Positions 1-8,627 of a stretch of 41,094 nt of DNA are shown here, piece after piece. The stretch's first letter is position 1. Each line of letters starts with the position of its first letter. Under the pieces are notes generated by a model. That model saw only the letters and a program-made list of their open reading frames with translations, was not told the DNA's origin and ran no database searches. The stretch lies in the NCBI GenBank assembly GCA_038527215.1, contig JBCBGC010000067.1, forward strand, positions 1 through 41,094. The letters are read 5' to 3'. Origin of the DNA: JAWPMV01 sp038527215 (GTDB lineage: Bacteria; Bacteroidota; Bacteroidia; J057). Position numbers and translations under genes: made by a program.

Positions 1-1355
1 GTTCGATCTTTTTTTATCGGAATACAGGGGCATCCGACTCGCTGATTGGGGAATTGTTAGCGTGGGAACAAAAATGGGAAGATAAGTTCCAAGCCCTGAA
101 AAAGTATTTCAAAGAAGCCCACCCCAAATATTTTCAGTTAAAGTATGGTCGAACCCCGATCAGTCTGGATCAGATCAACCGCTTTCTTACACCGAACCAG
201 GCTATTCTGGAATTTTTTGTCCGCAATAATCAGCTCACCTGGTTCCTTTTTGCTCAGGATTTAGCCATATGGGAGGTCATGGAGCTGGATTCTGATTTAA
301 ACCAGGCCCTGAGAGACTTTAGGGAAGGCACCAATACAGTTAGTGCCCAATCCAATGATTTCGAACGGCTGGTCCGGGCTTCCCATAGGGTGTATCAACG
401 ATTGTTGGCTAAGCCGATTCAGGCCTTGAAAGATCATAAGGATCAGCACTGGCGTCTGAGCATCATCAACGATGGGCCATTACATTTCATTAGTTGGGCA
501 AGTGCTTTACCTCAATTACCCTCCCCTAACCTGATGAATGATCCTTCTGGCTGGGATTTTCTGGTAAAAGATCGTTCGTTGACGCTTAGCCAGCAGCATT
601 CCCTGCAAATTGCCATGGCTACCCAAGCCCCTGCTAAAGACACCTATGAAAATAGGTACGGCGCGGTGGGCGCATGGTACGCGGATCGAGATATACCGGA
701 AGGCAGAAAAGCCATCGAACATATCATTCGTTCTGAAGCCTGGGCCAATAGCTCAGAGGCCTATCTTGGTTCTCCTTCTGCCCCTTTGACGGCTTCTCTC
801 TTTTGGGATTTAGGAGGGAAATCTCAAATTTTTCACATTTCTGGTCATGGCTTGCCCAATTGGAACAATCCCATGCAATCCCGCATCCTGCTTTCCAGCA
901 CAGACTCTATCACCGTGGGAGATTTTTACCAACGGTCTCTCCCTTCCCGTCTGGTCATCCTCGATGCCTGCGAGATGAATCTGGGTCCAGCGATGGAAGG
1001 AGAAGGAGTGATGAGCTTCGCTACCGGAATTTTTTATGCGGGCCCGCCTACGGTCCTGGCGAGTCTATGGCAAGTGGAAGAAAAGGCTTCGGCCTTTCTG
1101 ATTCCTGCCTTTCTGGATGGGATCAATGAGGGGCTGGCGGTGGATGTGGCCTGGCAAAACGCCCAGATTAAGTTTCTCCATGAATACCGCGGCAATAAAC
1201 ATCCTTTCTATTGGGCTTCGATTACCTCTATCGGGAATATGGCCCCGCTATATGCTCCAGGGAGGAAGAGGATTTGGCTATTTTCTGGCCTGGCTTTGGT
1301 GCTGTTACTCGGAGGCTGGTGGCTATGGGGACAGCGAACAGGGGCGAAGGACTAA
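1..1355 (+). CDS. TPR-CHAT protease of module A, 5' end outside the window
   Basis: CHAT domains are caspase-like cysteine peptidases that use a His-Cys dyad. The frame is open from base 3, so the TTG at 54 is internal and the gene begins upstream. What is visible starts in a helical linker ending in HPKYFQLKY, which aligns with HPEYYRLKY of the module B protease. The CHAT domain follows, with catalytic His at 846-848 (motif SGHG) and Cys at 969-971 (motif DACE), then a C-terminal membrane segment (IWLFSGLALVLLLGGWWLW) and a short polar tail. The N-terminal TPR region seen in the paralogue would lie before the window. The gene ends 2 bp from the stop codon of the convergent anti-sigma gene. 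The CHAT assignment is firm; the substrate is not visible. It may cleave the neighbouring anti-sigma (inference). Confidence 0.9.
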   Translation, partial: SIFFYRNTGASDSLIGELLAWEQKWEDKFQALKKYFKEAHPKYFQLKYGRTPISLDQINRFLTPNQAILEFFVRNNQLTWFLFAQDLAIWEVMELDSDLNQALRDFREGTNTVSAQSNDFERLVRASHRVYQRLLAKPIQALKDHKDQHWRLSIINDGPLHFISWASALPQLPSPNLMNDPSGWDFLVKDRSLTLSQQHSLQIAMATQAPAKDTYENRYGAVGAWYADRDIPEGRKAIEHIIRSEAWANSSEAYLGSPSAPLTASLFWDLGGKSQIFHISGHGLPNWNNPMQSRILLSSTDSITVGDFYQRSLPSRLVILDACEMNLGPAMEGEGVMSFATGIFYAGPPTVLASLWQVEEKASAFLIPAFLDGINEGLAVDVAWQNAQIKFLHEYRGNKHPFYWASITSIGNMAPLYAPGRKRIWLFSGLALVLLLGGWWLWGQRTGAKD

Positions 1356-1357
1356 GC

Positions 1358-2110
1358 TTAGGGCAATAGCGCTGATATTTGTTGCAGATCGGATTGGAAG
1401 GCCGGATCAGGACTTATGGAGGCTCCGTTCTCCAGAAGGGTGCGGACCCTGACATCATTGCCCTGTCGCAGGGCTACCCAAATTTGTTGTCGGTAGGCCC
1501 AGGTTCTCCGGTAAGGATCCTCCGCCCTGGAAATGAGGGCATCCAATAACCGACTAGCTTCTTCCAAACCTGTAGCTTCTTCCTGGTGGGCTAAAGCTAC
1601 CGCCAGCGTATATAGGCTATCGGCCAGGCCATTGGAGAGTAAGCCTGAATCTGGCATAACCAGGGCTGTAGGTCTGAGGCGATCTATGGTTTGCTGGTAA
1701 GCAGCGGTGCTGATCCAATAAGCCAGGCTGTCCTTTTCATCCTCCGGACCTTTATTTCCCCCTTCATAAAATCCGTCCTTGTCTGCCAGGGTGCGTTCGG
1801 CAAATTCCCGCGCGTCTTGGGGAGAAGTGCCGCCTGAGTTGGTCCACCAGATTACCACCAGGCCCAGCAGCAGGATAGAAGCGGCAACGCCTACTACCCG
1901 CCAAAGAGGGAAAGTCACACCCCTCTGTTGCTGGTATTTTTCGCTGACGATTTTTTCCTGAATCCCATGTAACAGGGCTTCCTGCAGTTCGAATTCCTCC
2001 CGCAGGGCTGCATCTTGCTCCAATCCGCTCAAGAGGGACTGCCGCTCTTCAGCCGAAAGGCTTCCTTCAAAGAAGGCCGATACCTTAGCTTGTCGTTCCT
2101 CTTGGGTCAT
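1358..2110 (-). CDS. Single-pass anti-sigma-like membrane protein of module A
   Basis: The protein has about 250 residues. An acidic helical N-terminus (roughly 1-65) with the pattern FxxGxLxxEERQxLLxxLxxD is common in Bacteroidota anti-sigma proteins that lack a zinc site. One membrane segment follows at about 70-89 (LWRVVGVAASILLLGLVVIWW), with an Arg on its N-terminal side consistent with N-in topology. The C-terminal part is helical and TPR-like (about 100-250), ending in TRTLLENGAS-like repeats. I chose the ATG at 2110 because it overlaps the stop of the sigma gene as ATGA, the classic sign of translational coupling; an upstream Met at 2149 lies well inside the sigma gene. The predicted role is to hold the co-transcribed ECF sigma factor at the membrane. 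No database family was checked, so anti-sigma function is inferred from position and architecture. Confidence 0.72.
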   Translation of the reverse strand: MTQEERQAKVSAFFEGSLSAEERQSLLSGLEQDAALREEFELQEALLHGIQEKIVSEKYQQQRGVTFPLWRVVGVAASILLLGLVVIWWTNSGGTSPQDAREFAERTLADKDGFYEGGNKGPEDEKDSLAYWISTAAYQQTIDRLRPTALVMPDSGLLSNGLADSLYTLAVALAHQEEATGLEEASRLLDALISRAEDPYRRTWAYRQQIWVALRQGNDVRVRTLLENGASISPDPAFQSDLQQISALLP

Positions 2111-2673
2111 TGTTGTTGGTGATAAAGTTGTATGAGTCTTTTCAGGCACTGGCTTTTGCGCGTCTTGGCTGAATTAGCCCCGCTTAGTCCTATTTCCAAG
2201 GCTATTTCCCCCATCCTGGCACCCTGAAAAAATAGACCAAGTACTTTTTGGCAGCCAGCCCCTAGTTGCTGAAAGGCCTGCCTGGCAATCTTAACCCGAA
2301 GCCGCTTTTCTTCCTCCTTTTCTGCTTCCAACATAGGATCGTGGGCCTCTTTCTCAGGAGACAAAGTGCCCTCCTCTAACGGAACCAAGCGTTGTTTTTC
2401 CCGGGCCAGCTTACCCAATTCATTTTTTAAAGCCTTGAAGTAATAGGCCTCCACTGCCTGGATTTTTTCTCCCCGAATCAAGCGGCTGATCAGGTCTGTC
2501 AGCTTTTTTTGGGCGGCCTCCTCAGCCTCTGCATGGGTCAAGCCCTGGTTCTGTAAAAATCCCATGCCCTTCCCGAAAAGTTGCTCCCTCAGAGATAGCA
2601 TAGCCTTGCGATCTCCCTCAGCTACTTTCTCCGCCAATCGCAGGAGTCTGGCTTGCCTTGAAAACGGACCCAT
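2107..2673 (-). CDS. ECF-type RNA polymerase sigma factor of module A
   Basis: This is a 188-residue sigma-70 family protein of the short ECF class. Region 2 lies at about 10-85 (GDRKAMLSLREQLFGKGMGF, then a paired-helix segment). An acidic, Glu-rich linker covers about 100-125. Region 4 lies at about 128-188 with a helix-turn-helix (MGEIALEIGLSGANSAKTRK) and a terminal LKRLIQLY helix. It is co-transcribed with the anti-sigma gene through a 4-bp ATGA overlap. Region 4 resembles that of the module B sigma factor in organisation, including a CQKVLGLFF helix versus CQEVLKLKF, so the two are paralogues. The bipartite element found at module B promoters is not present in the 89 bp upstream, so this factor probably reads another sequence. 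Confidence 0.82.
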   Translation of the reverse strand: MGPFSRQARLLRLAEKVAEGDRKAMLSLREQLFGKGMGFLQNQGLTHAEAEEAAQKKLTDLISRLIRGEKIQAVEAYYFKALKNELGKLAREKQRLVPLEEGTLSPEKEAHDPMLEAEKEEEKRLRVKIARQAFQQLGAGCQKVLGLFFQGARMGEIALEIGLSGANSAKTRKSQCLKRLIQLYHQQQ

Positions 2674-2732
2674 GATTAAAACTAAAAAAAAATCTGTTCC
2701 TACCCCTTTACCTTTTTGGATTTCCTGCTCTT

Positions 2733-2760
2733 AGCTATGTCTCAACAAACCAACATAGCT
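2733..2760. promoter_or_regulatory. Perfect dyad in the divergent sigma A / membrane-protein promoter region
   Basis: AGCTATGT at 2733-2740 is mirrored exactly by ACATAGCT at 2753-2760. Arm centres are 20 bp apart (about two helical turns) and the second arm ends 2 bp before the ATG of the gene at 2763. The spacing suits a dimeric regulator. No regulator can be named, and the dyad could also form an mRNA hairpin at the start codon. Confidence 0.35.
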
Positions 2761-2762
2761 TT

Positions 2763-3542
2763 ATGGAACCTTTTACCACAGCAGATTTACTCATTTTGAT
2801 CCAGGAACAAGTCCTGGGCATTATCGCCACCCTGTTCGGCACAGGGCTGAAATGGGGCTTCATCGGAGGCCTGATCTCTATCGCGGGACTGATCATCATA
2901 GGCCGGAAAAAGGGATTCAAGCGCCCACATTGGCTCTGGAGCTGGATCGTAAAGATCAACTTTGTCTACCTGCCAGTCCTATGCTTTTTTCTAGGTTTTT
3001 CTTTGGGCATCATTGGCGGAACCAAGCAGGTTACCCAGGGCTTTATTCACGAAAGCGCCTCCTTTCTTATTCCGTATGGAAAAAGTTTCCTGGGAGAATT
3101 CGCGACCCCGCTTCCGGTCATTCCAGGGGTTGATCCCAACAGCCAAAGCCTGGAAGAAATGATCGCTTCCCTGACCCTACATCAGTCTGGCCTGGAAGCA
3201 GGCAGCCTGGAATTGGAACTCCTAACCCTCATCCATGAATCCATCTGTGAGCAGGTCCTGGCAGAAATGGATTTCCCTCCTGCCATGCAAAGCTCCGTAG
3301 AAGTCTATCACTTTTTGAGCCAGCAGCAATTCTCGGAAAATATGCTGACGGCGGTGCCGGTTCTGCTAGAGGAAAAAGTGGGGCTTTTTTTTCAGGCAAA
3401 ATACTGGTTCATCTGGCTTTTCTATCTGCCATTTTTTCTGATTCCGGTCGGGGAGTTCGCCTTATATCACCTCATCCTTCGCTCCAGGATAAACCCTGCT
3501 CTCCCAGTTCAGGCCGCAAAAACCCATGGAAGGAGTGCTTAG
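2763..3542 (+). CDS. Multi-pass membrane protein of unknown function
   Basis: I do not recognise this 259-residue protein. Hydrophobic segments lie at about 12-47 (two short helices split by a GLKWGF turn), about 63-87 (INFVYLPVLCFFLGFSLGIIGG) and about 213-236 (YWFIWLFYLPFFLIPVGEFALY). A roughly 120-residue loop, polar and acidic, separates the third and last segments and would form a soluble domain. A basic stretch (GRKKGFKRPHW) follows the second segment. It is divergent from the module A sigma gene across 89 bp that hold a dyad. No terminator is obvious after it, and the T9SS cargo gene starts 57 bp downstream. It could be an accessory of module A, but only position suggests that. Nothing in the sequence points to transport or catalysis. 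Confidence 0.7.
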   Translation: MEPFTTADLLILIQEQVLGIIATLFGTGLKWGFIGGLISIAGLIIIGRKKGFKRPHWLWSWIVKINFVYLPVLCFFLGFSLGIIGGTKQVTQGFIHESASFLIPYGKSFLGEFATPLPVIPGVDPNSQSLEEMIASLTLHQSGLEAGSLELELLTLIHESICEQVLAEMDFPPAMQSSVEVYHFLSQQQFSENMLTAVPVLLEEKVGLFFQAKYWFIWLFYLPFFLIPVGEFALYHLILRSRINPALPVQAAKTHGRSA

Positions 3543-3599
3543 CTCCTCACCTATATCTATTCGCCTTTTTATTGATCAAATTTCTATATCCAAATTAAC

Positions 3600-5576
3600 A
3601 TGAAGACTTTTTTATTCTCTTCTACCTCTCTGAGGTGGCTGTTCAGCCTCTGCCTGATTTTCAGCTGCGGGGTCTTACCAGCCCAACACAATCCTATCCT
3701 GACCACGATTTTTTCTGACGATTTTGAGGACCTAAGTCTGGATGCTCCCTGGACTGCCCGTCCCAGCCGGGAAGGCAGCAATGGCGTAGTCCAAATCCAA
3801 AGTGGCCTCGGCATCAATGGAAGCGTGGGGGTAAGAATGGCCAAATCCTCCAACCAGGGCGGGCTAGCGGTTAATTCTGCCGATGTCTTGCTCGATCTAA
3901 GCAACCGCTTTCATGTGGAACTCAGCTTTTGGACCAAGGATTACTATGATGAAACCCATCAAAAGGATGGGCTGTATTTCAGCGATGATGGAGGCACGAC
4001 CTTTGTCAAGGTCCTGGATTTCAAGCCCTCTTTCTGGGGCAACAATGTCTGGGGCAAGTATCCGCCCATTCAGGTCAGTAAACTGGCCCTCGAACACAAC
4101 CTGGATCCCCAAAGCAGCCAGTTTGTGATTCGCTTTCAGCAGGCGGGAGAAGACAACACCAATAGCGATGGGATCTATCTGGACAATATTCTGGTATACG
4201 AAGCAGATCTTGCCTATTACCCCATTAGCACTACGCAGTCCTTTTTTGAAGACTTCGAAACGGGGGTCTGGTCCAACGCCTGGGCCTGGAGGTTCGGAGA
4301 ACAAACCACTGCGGTAGCCAATAATCAACCTCATACCCGACCGACCAACTGGGTGCAGGTGCTAAGTGGCATCGGTGCTTTAAACTCTACCTATGGCTTG
4401 TATATGGGCAAGCGCTCATCTGATGGACCCACTTCTAATGCCTTTCAACTCCATCTGGATTTATCAGGGCTCTATTCCGTGGAAATGACCTTGTGGATAA
4501 AGGATTACTATGACGAAACCAATATAGATGATGGGATTTATTTCAGTGATAACGGAGGGGCAAGCTTCGTGAAGGTCTATGACCTGGACCCCGGCACCTG
4601 GTGCAATAATCAATACGGAAATTATCCCCCTTTTCGCATCGGGGAAATGGCTCGCAGAGCAGGCTTAAGCCTAACGGACCAGTTTATCATTCGGTTCCAG
4701 CAACGTGGAGATCAGAACAGCAATAACGATGGACTGTACCTGGACTACGTACAGGTTTACGTGCCGGAGGTGTCTTTTGCCGACTTGCCTTTCGTAGAAG
4801 ATTTTGAAACAGGCGTTCTCGGTTCTAACTGGGCCTGGCGCTTTGCCGATTCGACCATCGCGATCAATACCGGGCTAAGTTCGGCTCGTCCCTCCAGCGT
4901 AGTGGCGGTAGGTAGCAACCTTGGCTACAACTCCACCTATGCAGCCATCCTCGCCAAATCCTGCAGCGATGGCTTCGCTACCAATGCCCTGGACCTCCAC
5001 CTGAATCTCCTGGGCCATGCAGGGGTGGAGTTAATCTGCTGGATCAGAGATTATTACGATGACACCCAGATTGATGACGGAATTTATTTGAGTGATGATG
5101 GGGGCAAAACCTTCGTCAAGGTAAAAGCCTTTGATTTTACCAACACGGCCAATCAATACACGGAATACAAGCTCTTTCTCTCAGATCTGATCGCTACGCA
5201 TAACCTGGCCCACACCGATTCATTTATCGTCCGTTTTCAGCAGCACGGGGACAAAAACTCAAATTCCAATGGGATGTATTTGGATCAGGTATCCGTCACT
5301 TCCAGCACGGCCTTATCCATCTTTACCCCAGAAGCCGAAAAACTGGAACTTTATCCTAATCCTGCTCAGGATTTCGTGCAGATTTCCCTGCCTCAGCCCT
5401 TCATTGCGGAGTCTCTCCAACTCTTTGATCCGCAGGGCAAAAGCATAGAGGTTCCCCAACCTGCCAGAGGCCAAAGCAGCATGCGGCTATCCTTGAAAGG
5501 ATTAAGCTCGGGGGTGTACAGCCTGGCGATGATCTCCAACGGAAAAAGATATTTCGCCCGATTCAGTAAGCAATAA
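3600..5576 (+). CDS. Secreted T9SS cargo protein with three internal repeats
   Basis: The protein has 658 residues and an N-terminal signal peptide (about 1-28, ending near VLPAQ). Three homologous modules of about 170 residues follow, at about 40-203, 215-385 and 397-570. Each starts with an EDFE-like strand, has a conserved KDYYDET/RDYYDDT core, a DDGxYxSDxGGxxFVKV block, and ends with IRFQQxGDxNSNxDGxYLD. The pattern looks like jelly-roll, MAM-like or carbohydrate-binding beta-sandwich domains rich in Asp and Asn; this fold call is inference. The last roughly 78 residues (from LELYPNPAQ) form a type A T9SS sorting domain, so the product is exported across the outer membrane. The 3' end from 5124 lies in a 913-bp tandem duplication, but this copy is complete. 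It faces the response-regulator fragment. Confidence 0.88.
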   Translation: MKTFLFSSTSLRWLFSLCLIFSCGVLPAQHNPILTTIFSDDFEDLSLDAPWTARPSREGSNGVVQIQSGLGINGSVGVRMAKSSNQGGLAVNSADVLLDLSNRFHVELSFWTKDYYDETHQKDGLYFSDDGGTTFVKVLDFKPSFWGNNVWGKYPPIQVSKLALEHNLDPQSSQFVIRFQQAGEDNTNSDGIYLDNILVYEADLAYYPISTTQSFFEDFETGVWSNAWAWRFGEQTTAVANNQPHTRPTNWVQVLSGIGALNSTYGLYMGKRSSDGPTSNAFQLHLDLSGLYSVEMTLWIKDYYDETNIDDGIYFSDNGGASFVKVYDLDPGTWCNNQYGNYPPFRIGEMARRAGLSLTDQFIIRFQQRGDQNSNNDGLYLDYVQVYVPEVSFADLPFVEDFETGVLGSNWAWRFADSTIAINTGLSSARPSSVVAVGSNLGYNSTYAAILAKSCSDGFATNALDLHLNLLGHAGVELICWIRDYYDDTQIDDGIYLSDDGGKTFVKVKAFDFTNTANQYTEYKLFLSDLIATHNLAHTDSFIVRFQQHGDKNSNSNGMYLDQVSVTSSTALSIFTPEAEKLELYPNPAQDFVQISLPQPFIAESLQLFDPQGKSIEVPQPARGQSSMRLSLKGLSSGVYSLAMISNGKRYFARFSKQ

Positions 5577-5634
5577 CAAAAAAGCGGTTAGTTCATCCAT
5601 GGAAAGTCTGGCCAGCCCGGAACCTCCGGGAAGG

Positions 5635-6047
5635 TCAGGCTTCCACATTAAACCGATACCCCACGCCCCTCAGGGTGATAATCTCAATCCTGGCGTCCTG
5701 CGACAGATAATCTCTCAGCTTGGCGATATACACATCCAGGTTGCGGCTATTAGACAGGCTGTCGTCTCCCCAAATGTCTAGCAGGAGTTGACGTTTTTGC
5801 AAGATTTCGTTTTTCTGGGTATAAAAGGCCGACAATACCTCCGTCTCCCGGTAGGTGAGCTTTCTTTCTTCCTCTCCGAAAGCCAGCAACAGTTTTTTCG
5901 GGAAAAAGGTATAACCGCCCAATTCAATGACCTCTTCAGATGGGGTGGGCGGAAACAAAGCCATGAGGTTTTCAATTCTCACCAGCAACTCGTCCAGGCT
6001 AAAAGGCTTGCGCAGGTAATCTCGCCCGCCGGAGCGAAAGCCTTTGA
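5635..6047 (-). pseudogene. Response-regulator 3' fragment made by the duplication
   Basis: This copy carries the last 136 or so residues of the response regulator (from KGFRSGG to the C-terminal RGVGYRFNVEA), with the complete winged-helix DNA-binding domain but no phospho-acceptor Asp. The reading frame continues upstream into antisense cargo sequence as a junk N-terminus (MIGRVGKI). No promoter is evident at its new 5' end. If expressed it would be a receiver-less DNA-binding fragment able to compete at the regulator's sites, but that is speculation. Confidence 0.82.
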
Positions 6048-6489
6048 TTTTACCAACACGGCCAATCAATACACGGAATACAAGCTCTTTCTCTCAGATC
6101 TGATCGCTACGCATAACCTGGCCCACACCGATTCATTTATCGTCCGTTTTCAGCAGCACGGGGACAAAAACTCAAATTCCAATGGGATGTATTTGGATCA
6201 GGTATCCGTCACTTCCAGCACGGCCTTATCCATCTTTACCCCAGAAGCCGAAAAACTGGAACTTTATCCTAATCCTGCTCAGGATTTCGTGCAGATTTCC
6301 CTGCCTCAGCCCTTCATTGCGGAGTCTCTCCAACTCTTTGATCCGCAGGGCAAAAGCATAGAGGTTCCCCAACCTGCCAGAGGCCAAAGCAGCATGCGGC
6401 TATCCTTGAAAGGATTAAGCTCGGGGGTGTACAGCCTGGCGATGATCTCCAACGGAAAAAGATATTTCGCCCGATTCAGTAAGCAATAA
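6037..6489 (+). pseudogene. 3' fragment of the T9SS cargo gene with an orphan sorting domain
   Basis: The second unit holds the last roughly 150 codons of the cargo gene: the end of repeat 3 (AFDFTNTANQY onward) and the whole type A sorting domain. It has no signal peptide. An ORF starting at 5788 reads through the junction, but its first part is antisense to the regulator fragment, so it is a chimera without its own start signals. I treat it as non-functional. Confidence 0.8.
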
Positions 6490-6547
6490 CAAAAAAGCGG
6501 TTAGTTCATCCATGGAAAGTCTGGCCAGCCCGGAACCTCCGGGAAGG

Positions 6548-7231
6548 TCAGGCTTCCACATTAAACCGATACCCCACGCCCCTCAGGGTGATAATCTCAA
6601 TCCTGGCGTCCTGCGACAGATAATCTCTCAGCTTGGCGATATACACATCCAGGTTGCGGCTATTAGACAGGCTGTCGTCTCCCCAAATGTCTAGCAGGAG
6701 TTGACGTTTTTGCAAGATTTCGTTTTTCTGGGTATAAAAGGCCGACAATACCTCCGTCTCCCGGTAGGTGAGCTTTCTTTCTTCCTCTCCGAAAGCCAGC
6801 AACAGTTTTTTCGGGAAAAAGGTATAACCGCCCAATTCAATGACCTCTTCAGATGGGGTGGGCGGAAACAAAGCCATGAGGTTTTCAATTCTCACCAGCA
6901 ACTCGTCCAGGCTAAAAGGCTTGCGCAGGTAATCTCGCCCGCCGGAGCGAAAGCCTTTGACCACATCGGCGGTCTGGTTTTTGGCGGTGAGGAAAAGGAT
7001 GGGTACATGAGCATCCTGTTGCCGGATTTTTTGTCCCAAACTAAAGCCATCCACGTGCGGAAGCATCACATCCAGTACACACAACTGAGGGTCGTAATCG
7101 GCAAAGGCTTCCATCACCTCAGCTCCGTCAGAAACCAAACGAACCGCAAAGCCTTTTTTTTCCAAGGTATCAACCACGATATGGGCCAGGGCGAGTTCGT
7201 CTTCAACGTATAGGATGCGGGGTTTTGTCAT
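6548..7231 (-). CDS. OmpR-family response regulator
   Basis: The protein has 227 residues. The receiver domain (about 1-118) shows the acidic pair E10/D11, phospho-acceptor D54 in LCVLDVMLPHVDG, Thr in LTA at about 82 and the conserved Lys of LRKPF at 104. A C-terminal winged helix (about 128-227) has the usual LTYRETEVLSAF, NSRNLDVYIAKLR and RGVGYRF features. It lies 33 bp downstream of the histidine kinase on the same strand, so the two form an operon with the kinase first. Its last 402 or so bases lie in the 913-bp duplication. A probable binding site is the TTAACAC array upstream of the kinase and the GLPGLI gene. The signal is unknown; outer-membrane or envelope stress is plausible from the neighbours. 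Confidence 0.95.
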   Translation of the reverse strand: MTKPRILYVEDELALAHIVVDTLEKKGFAVRLVSDGAEVMEAFADYDPQLCVLDVMLPHVDGFSLGQKIRQQDAHVPILFLTAKNQTADVVKGFRSGGRDYLRKPFSLDELLVRIENLMALFPPTPSEEVIELGGYTFFPKKLLLAFGEEERKLTYRETEVLSAFYTQKNEILQKRQLLLDIWGDDSLSNSRNLDVYIAKLRDYLSQDARIEIITLRGVGYRFNVEA

Positions 7232-7264
7232 GCTGGTAACCTTTGTCGATCATTTCACCTCAAA

Positions 7265-8575
7265 TCAAGCCTGGGATAAAGGGAATTTAAGCACCATGCT
7301 GGTACCTTTTCCTTCTTCGCTGTGGAGTTGAATTTTTCCTTTATGGGCTTTGACCACCTGCGCCACGTAATTGAGCCCAAGTCCGTGCCCTTTGGTGGTG
7401 TGAACATTGCCGGTAGGTACGCGGAAAAACTGGTCAAAGACTTTTTTCTGGAACCGAGCAGGTATCCCAATCCCATTGTCCTGGATACGGAGGTGTAGCT
7501 GCTCCCCTTCTTTTTTCATTTCCACCTCAATATCTACGCCTTTCTGACTGTATTTCAAGGAATTGTCCAGGATGTTGCGCAGCATATTGCCCAAATGTTC
7601 GATGTCTCCGATCAGGTACATTTCTTCCGCAGGAACCTGCACCGATAATTGCGCCTGTCGGGATTCAATCTGTGGTTCCATGGATGTAATCACCGCTTGC
7701 AGGACTTCGGCAACAGGTACGGTTTCCTTTTGATAGGTAGCAGGAGCCTGTTGGGTTTGGGCGATTTCCATGACCCGATCAATCAACTTGGTCAGGCGCT
7801 TGACTTCTTTGCGTGAAGTGGAGATATATTGATTGGCTTTTTCCGGAGCCTGGGCCACGTCAAAATCCTGGATGGCTTCCAGGGCAATGCCGATGGTGGC
7901 CACTGGGGTCTTAAGTTCGTGGGTCATATTGCTGATGAACTGGTTTTTGGCTTCCAGTTCCAGGGCTTTATCCCGAAAATTCCGTTGCATCATCACCACC
8001 GCAAAAATGATGGAGCCCAGGAGCCCCAAAGCGATCAGGATTTGGGGGACAATATTTTTTAGCGCCTTACGCGGGACAAAAGACATGGCTTCGTCAAATT
8101 TATGCTGGTACTTCTCCGGATACTGGGCCCGCATTTCTTCCTTGGTCTCCGGCACCTTATCCCGGGTGGTAGCAATGATCATTTTTGAGCCGGTAGCCCA
8201 ACCCGTATCCATCCGCTCAGTGGGTAACCATAAATCTGCTACCGTGTCTTTTTTAATGGGAGTGCCTGGAAAAAAAGCAATGTCCTTCTTGAAAGAGTCA
8301 ATCAAGAATTCGGAGCGCAACTGGGTAACCGTAGCTTCCGTCCCAATATTAACCTTGATGGTGCCGGTAGATTCTGTGGTTCCGATTTCGAGCTCATTGA
8401 TAAAGGCGGGAAAATTGATGTTTACTGATTCCAGGAGAAGATGGGCCAAATCCAGGTGCACTTTGCCCTCTAACCTACTCTTGGCTTCCTGATAGGAATC
8501 CACCACCCAGACCGTAAGAAAAACCGTCAGTAAACTCAAACTGAGCCAAATCCAGACTTGCGACCATTTTTTCAT
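7265..8575 (-). CDS. Membrane sensor histidine kinase
   Basis: The protein has 436 residues. It starts with a membrane segment (about 7-26), followed by a periplasmic sensor region (about 27-172) with no recognisable ligand motif, and a second membrane segment at about 175-196. The catalytic part has the H box NMTHELKTP with H219, the N box NILDNSLKYS, the G1 box DNGIGIP, an F box (FDQFFRV) and the G2 box GHGLGL. There is no obvious HAMP domain, since the H box follows the second membrane segment closely. It is the first gene of an operon with the response regulator. The 133-bp divergent region towards the GLPGLI gene holds phased TTAACAC repeats, suggesting autoregulation. Confidence 0.94.
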   Translation of the reverse strand: MKKWSQVWIWLSLSLLTVFLTVWVVDSYQEAKSRLEGKVHLDLAHLLLESVNINFPAFINELEIGTTESTGTIKVNIGTEATVTQLRSEFLIDSFKKDIAFFPGTPIKKDTVADLWLPTERMDTGWATGSKMIIATTRDKVPETKEEMRAQYPEKYQHKFDEAMSFVPRKALKNIVPQILIALGLLGSIIFAVVMMQRNFRDKALELEAKNQFISNMTHELKTPVATIGIALEAIQDFDVAQAPEKANQYISTSRKEVKRLTKLIDRVMEIAQTQQAPATYQKETVPVAEVLQAVITSMEPQIESRQAQLSVQVPAEEMYLIGDIEHLGNMLRNILDNSLKYSQKGVDIEVEMKKEGEQLHLRIQDNGIGIPARFQKKVFDQFFRVPTGNVHTTKGHGLGLNYVAQVVKAHKGKIQLHSEEGKGTSMVLKFPLSQA

Positions 8576-8627
8576 TATCCTTCGCTTTTTTCAAAAATAG
8601 CAGCCAACCCAAGCCTTTCCACCTCCA

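Larger units (their letters stand above)
5124..6949. repeat. 913-bp tandem duplication, two units
   Basis: Unit 1 is 5124-6036 and unit 2 is 6037-6949; everywhere I compared them they match, including all shared translations. The 11-bp word AAAGCCTTTGA occurs at 5124, 6037 and 6950, that is at both outer ends and at the junction, so the duplication arose between two short identical words. The unit runs from inside the cargo gene through the intergenic region into the response-regulator gene. Both parent genes survive intact outside, so no function is lost. Because the window also has an N-gap, an assembly artefact must be kept in mind. Confidence 0.93.

Noticed and set aside
5788..6489. A 233-codon ORF joining regulator-antisense sequence to the T9SS sorting domain
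   Set aside because: It reads through the duplication junction; the first part is antisense to the regulator fragment and there are no start signals. It is a by-product of the duplication.
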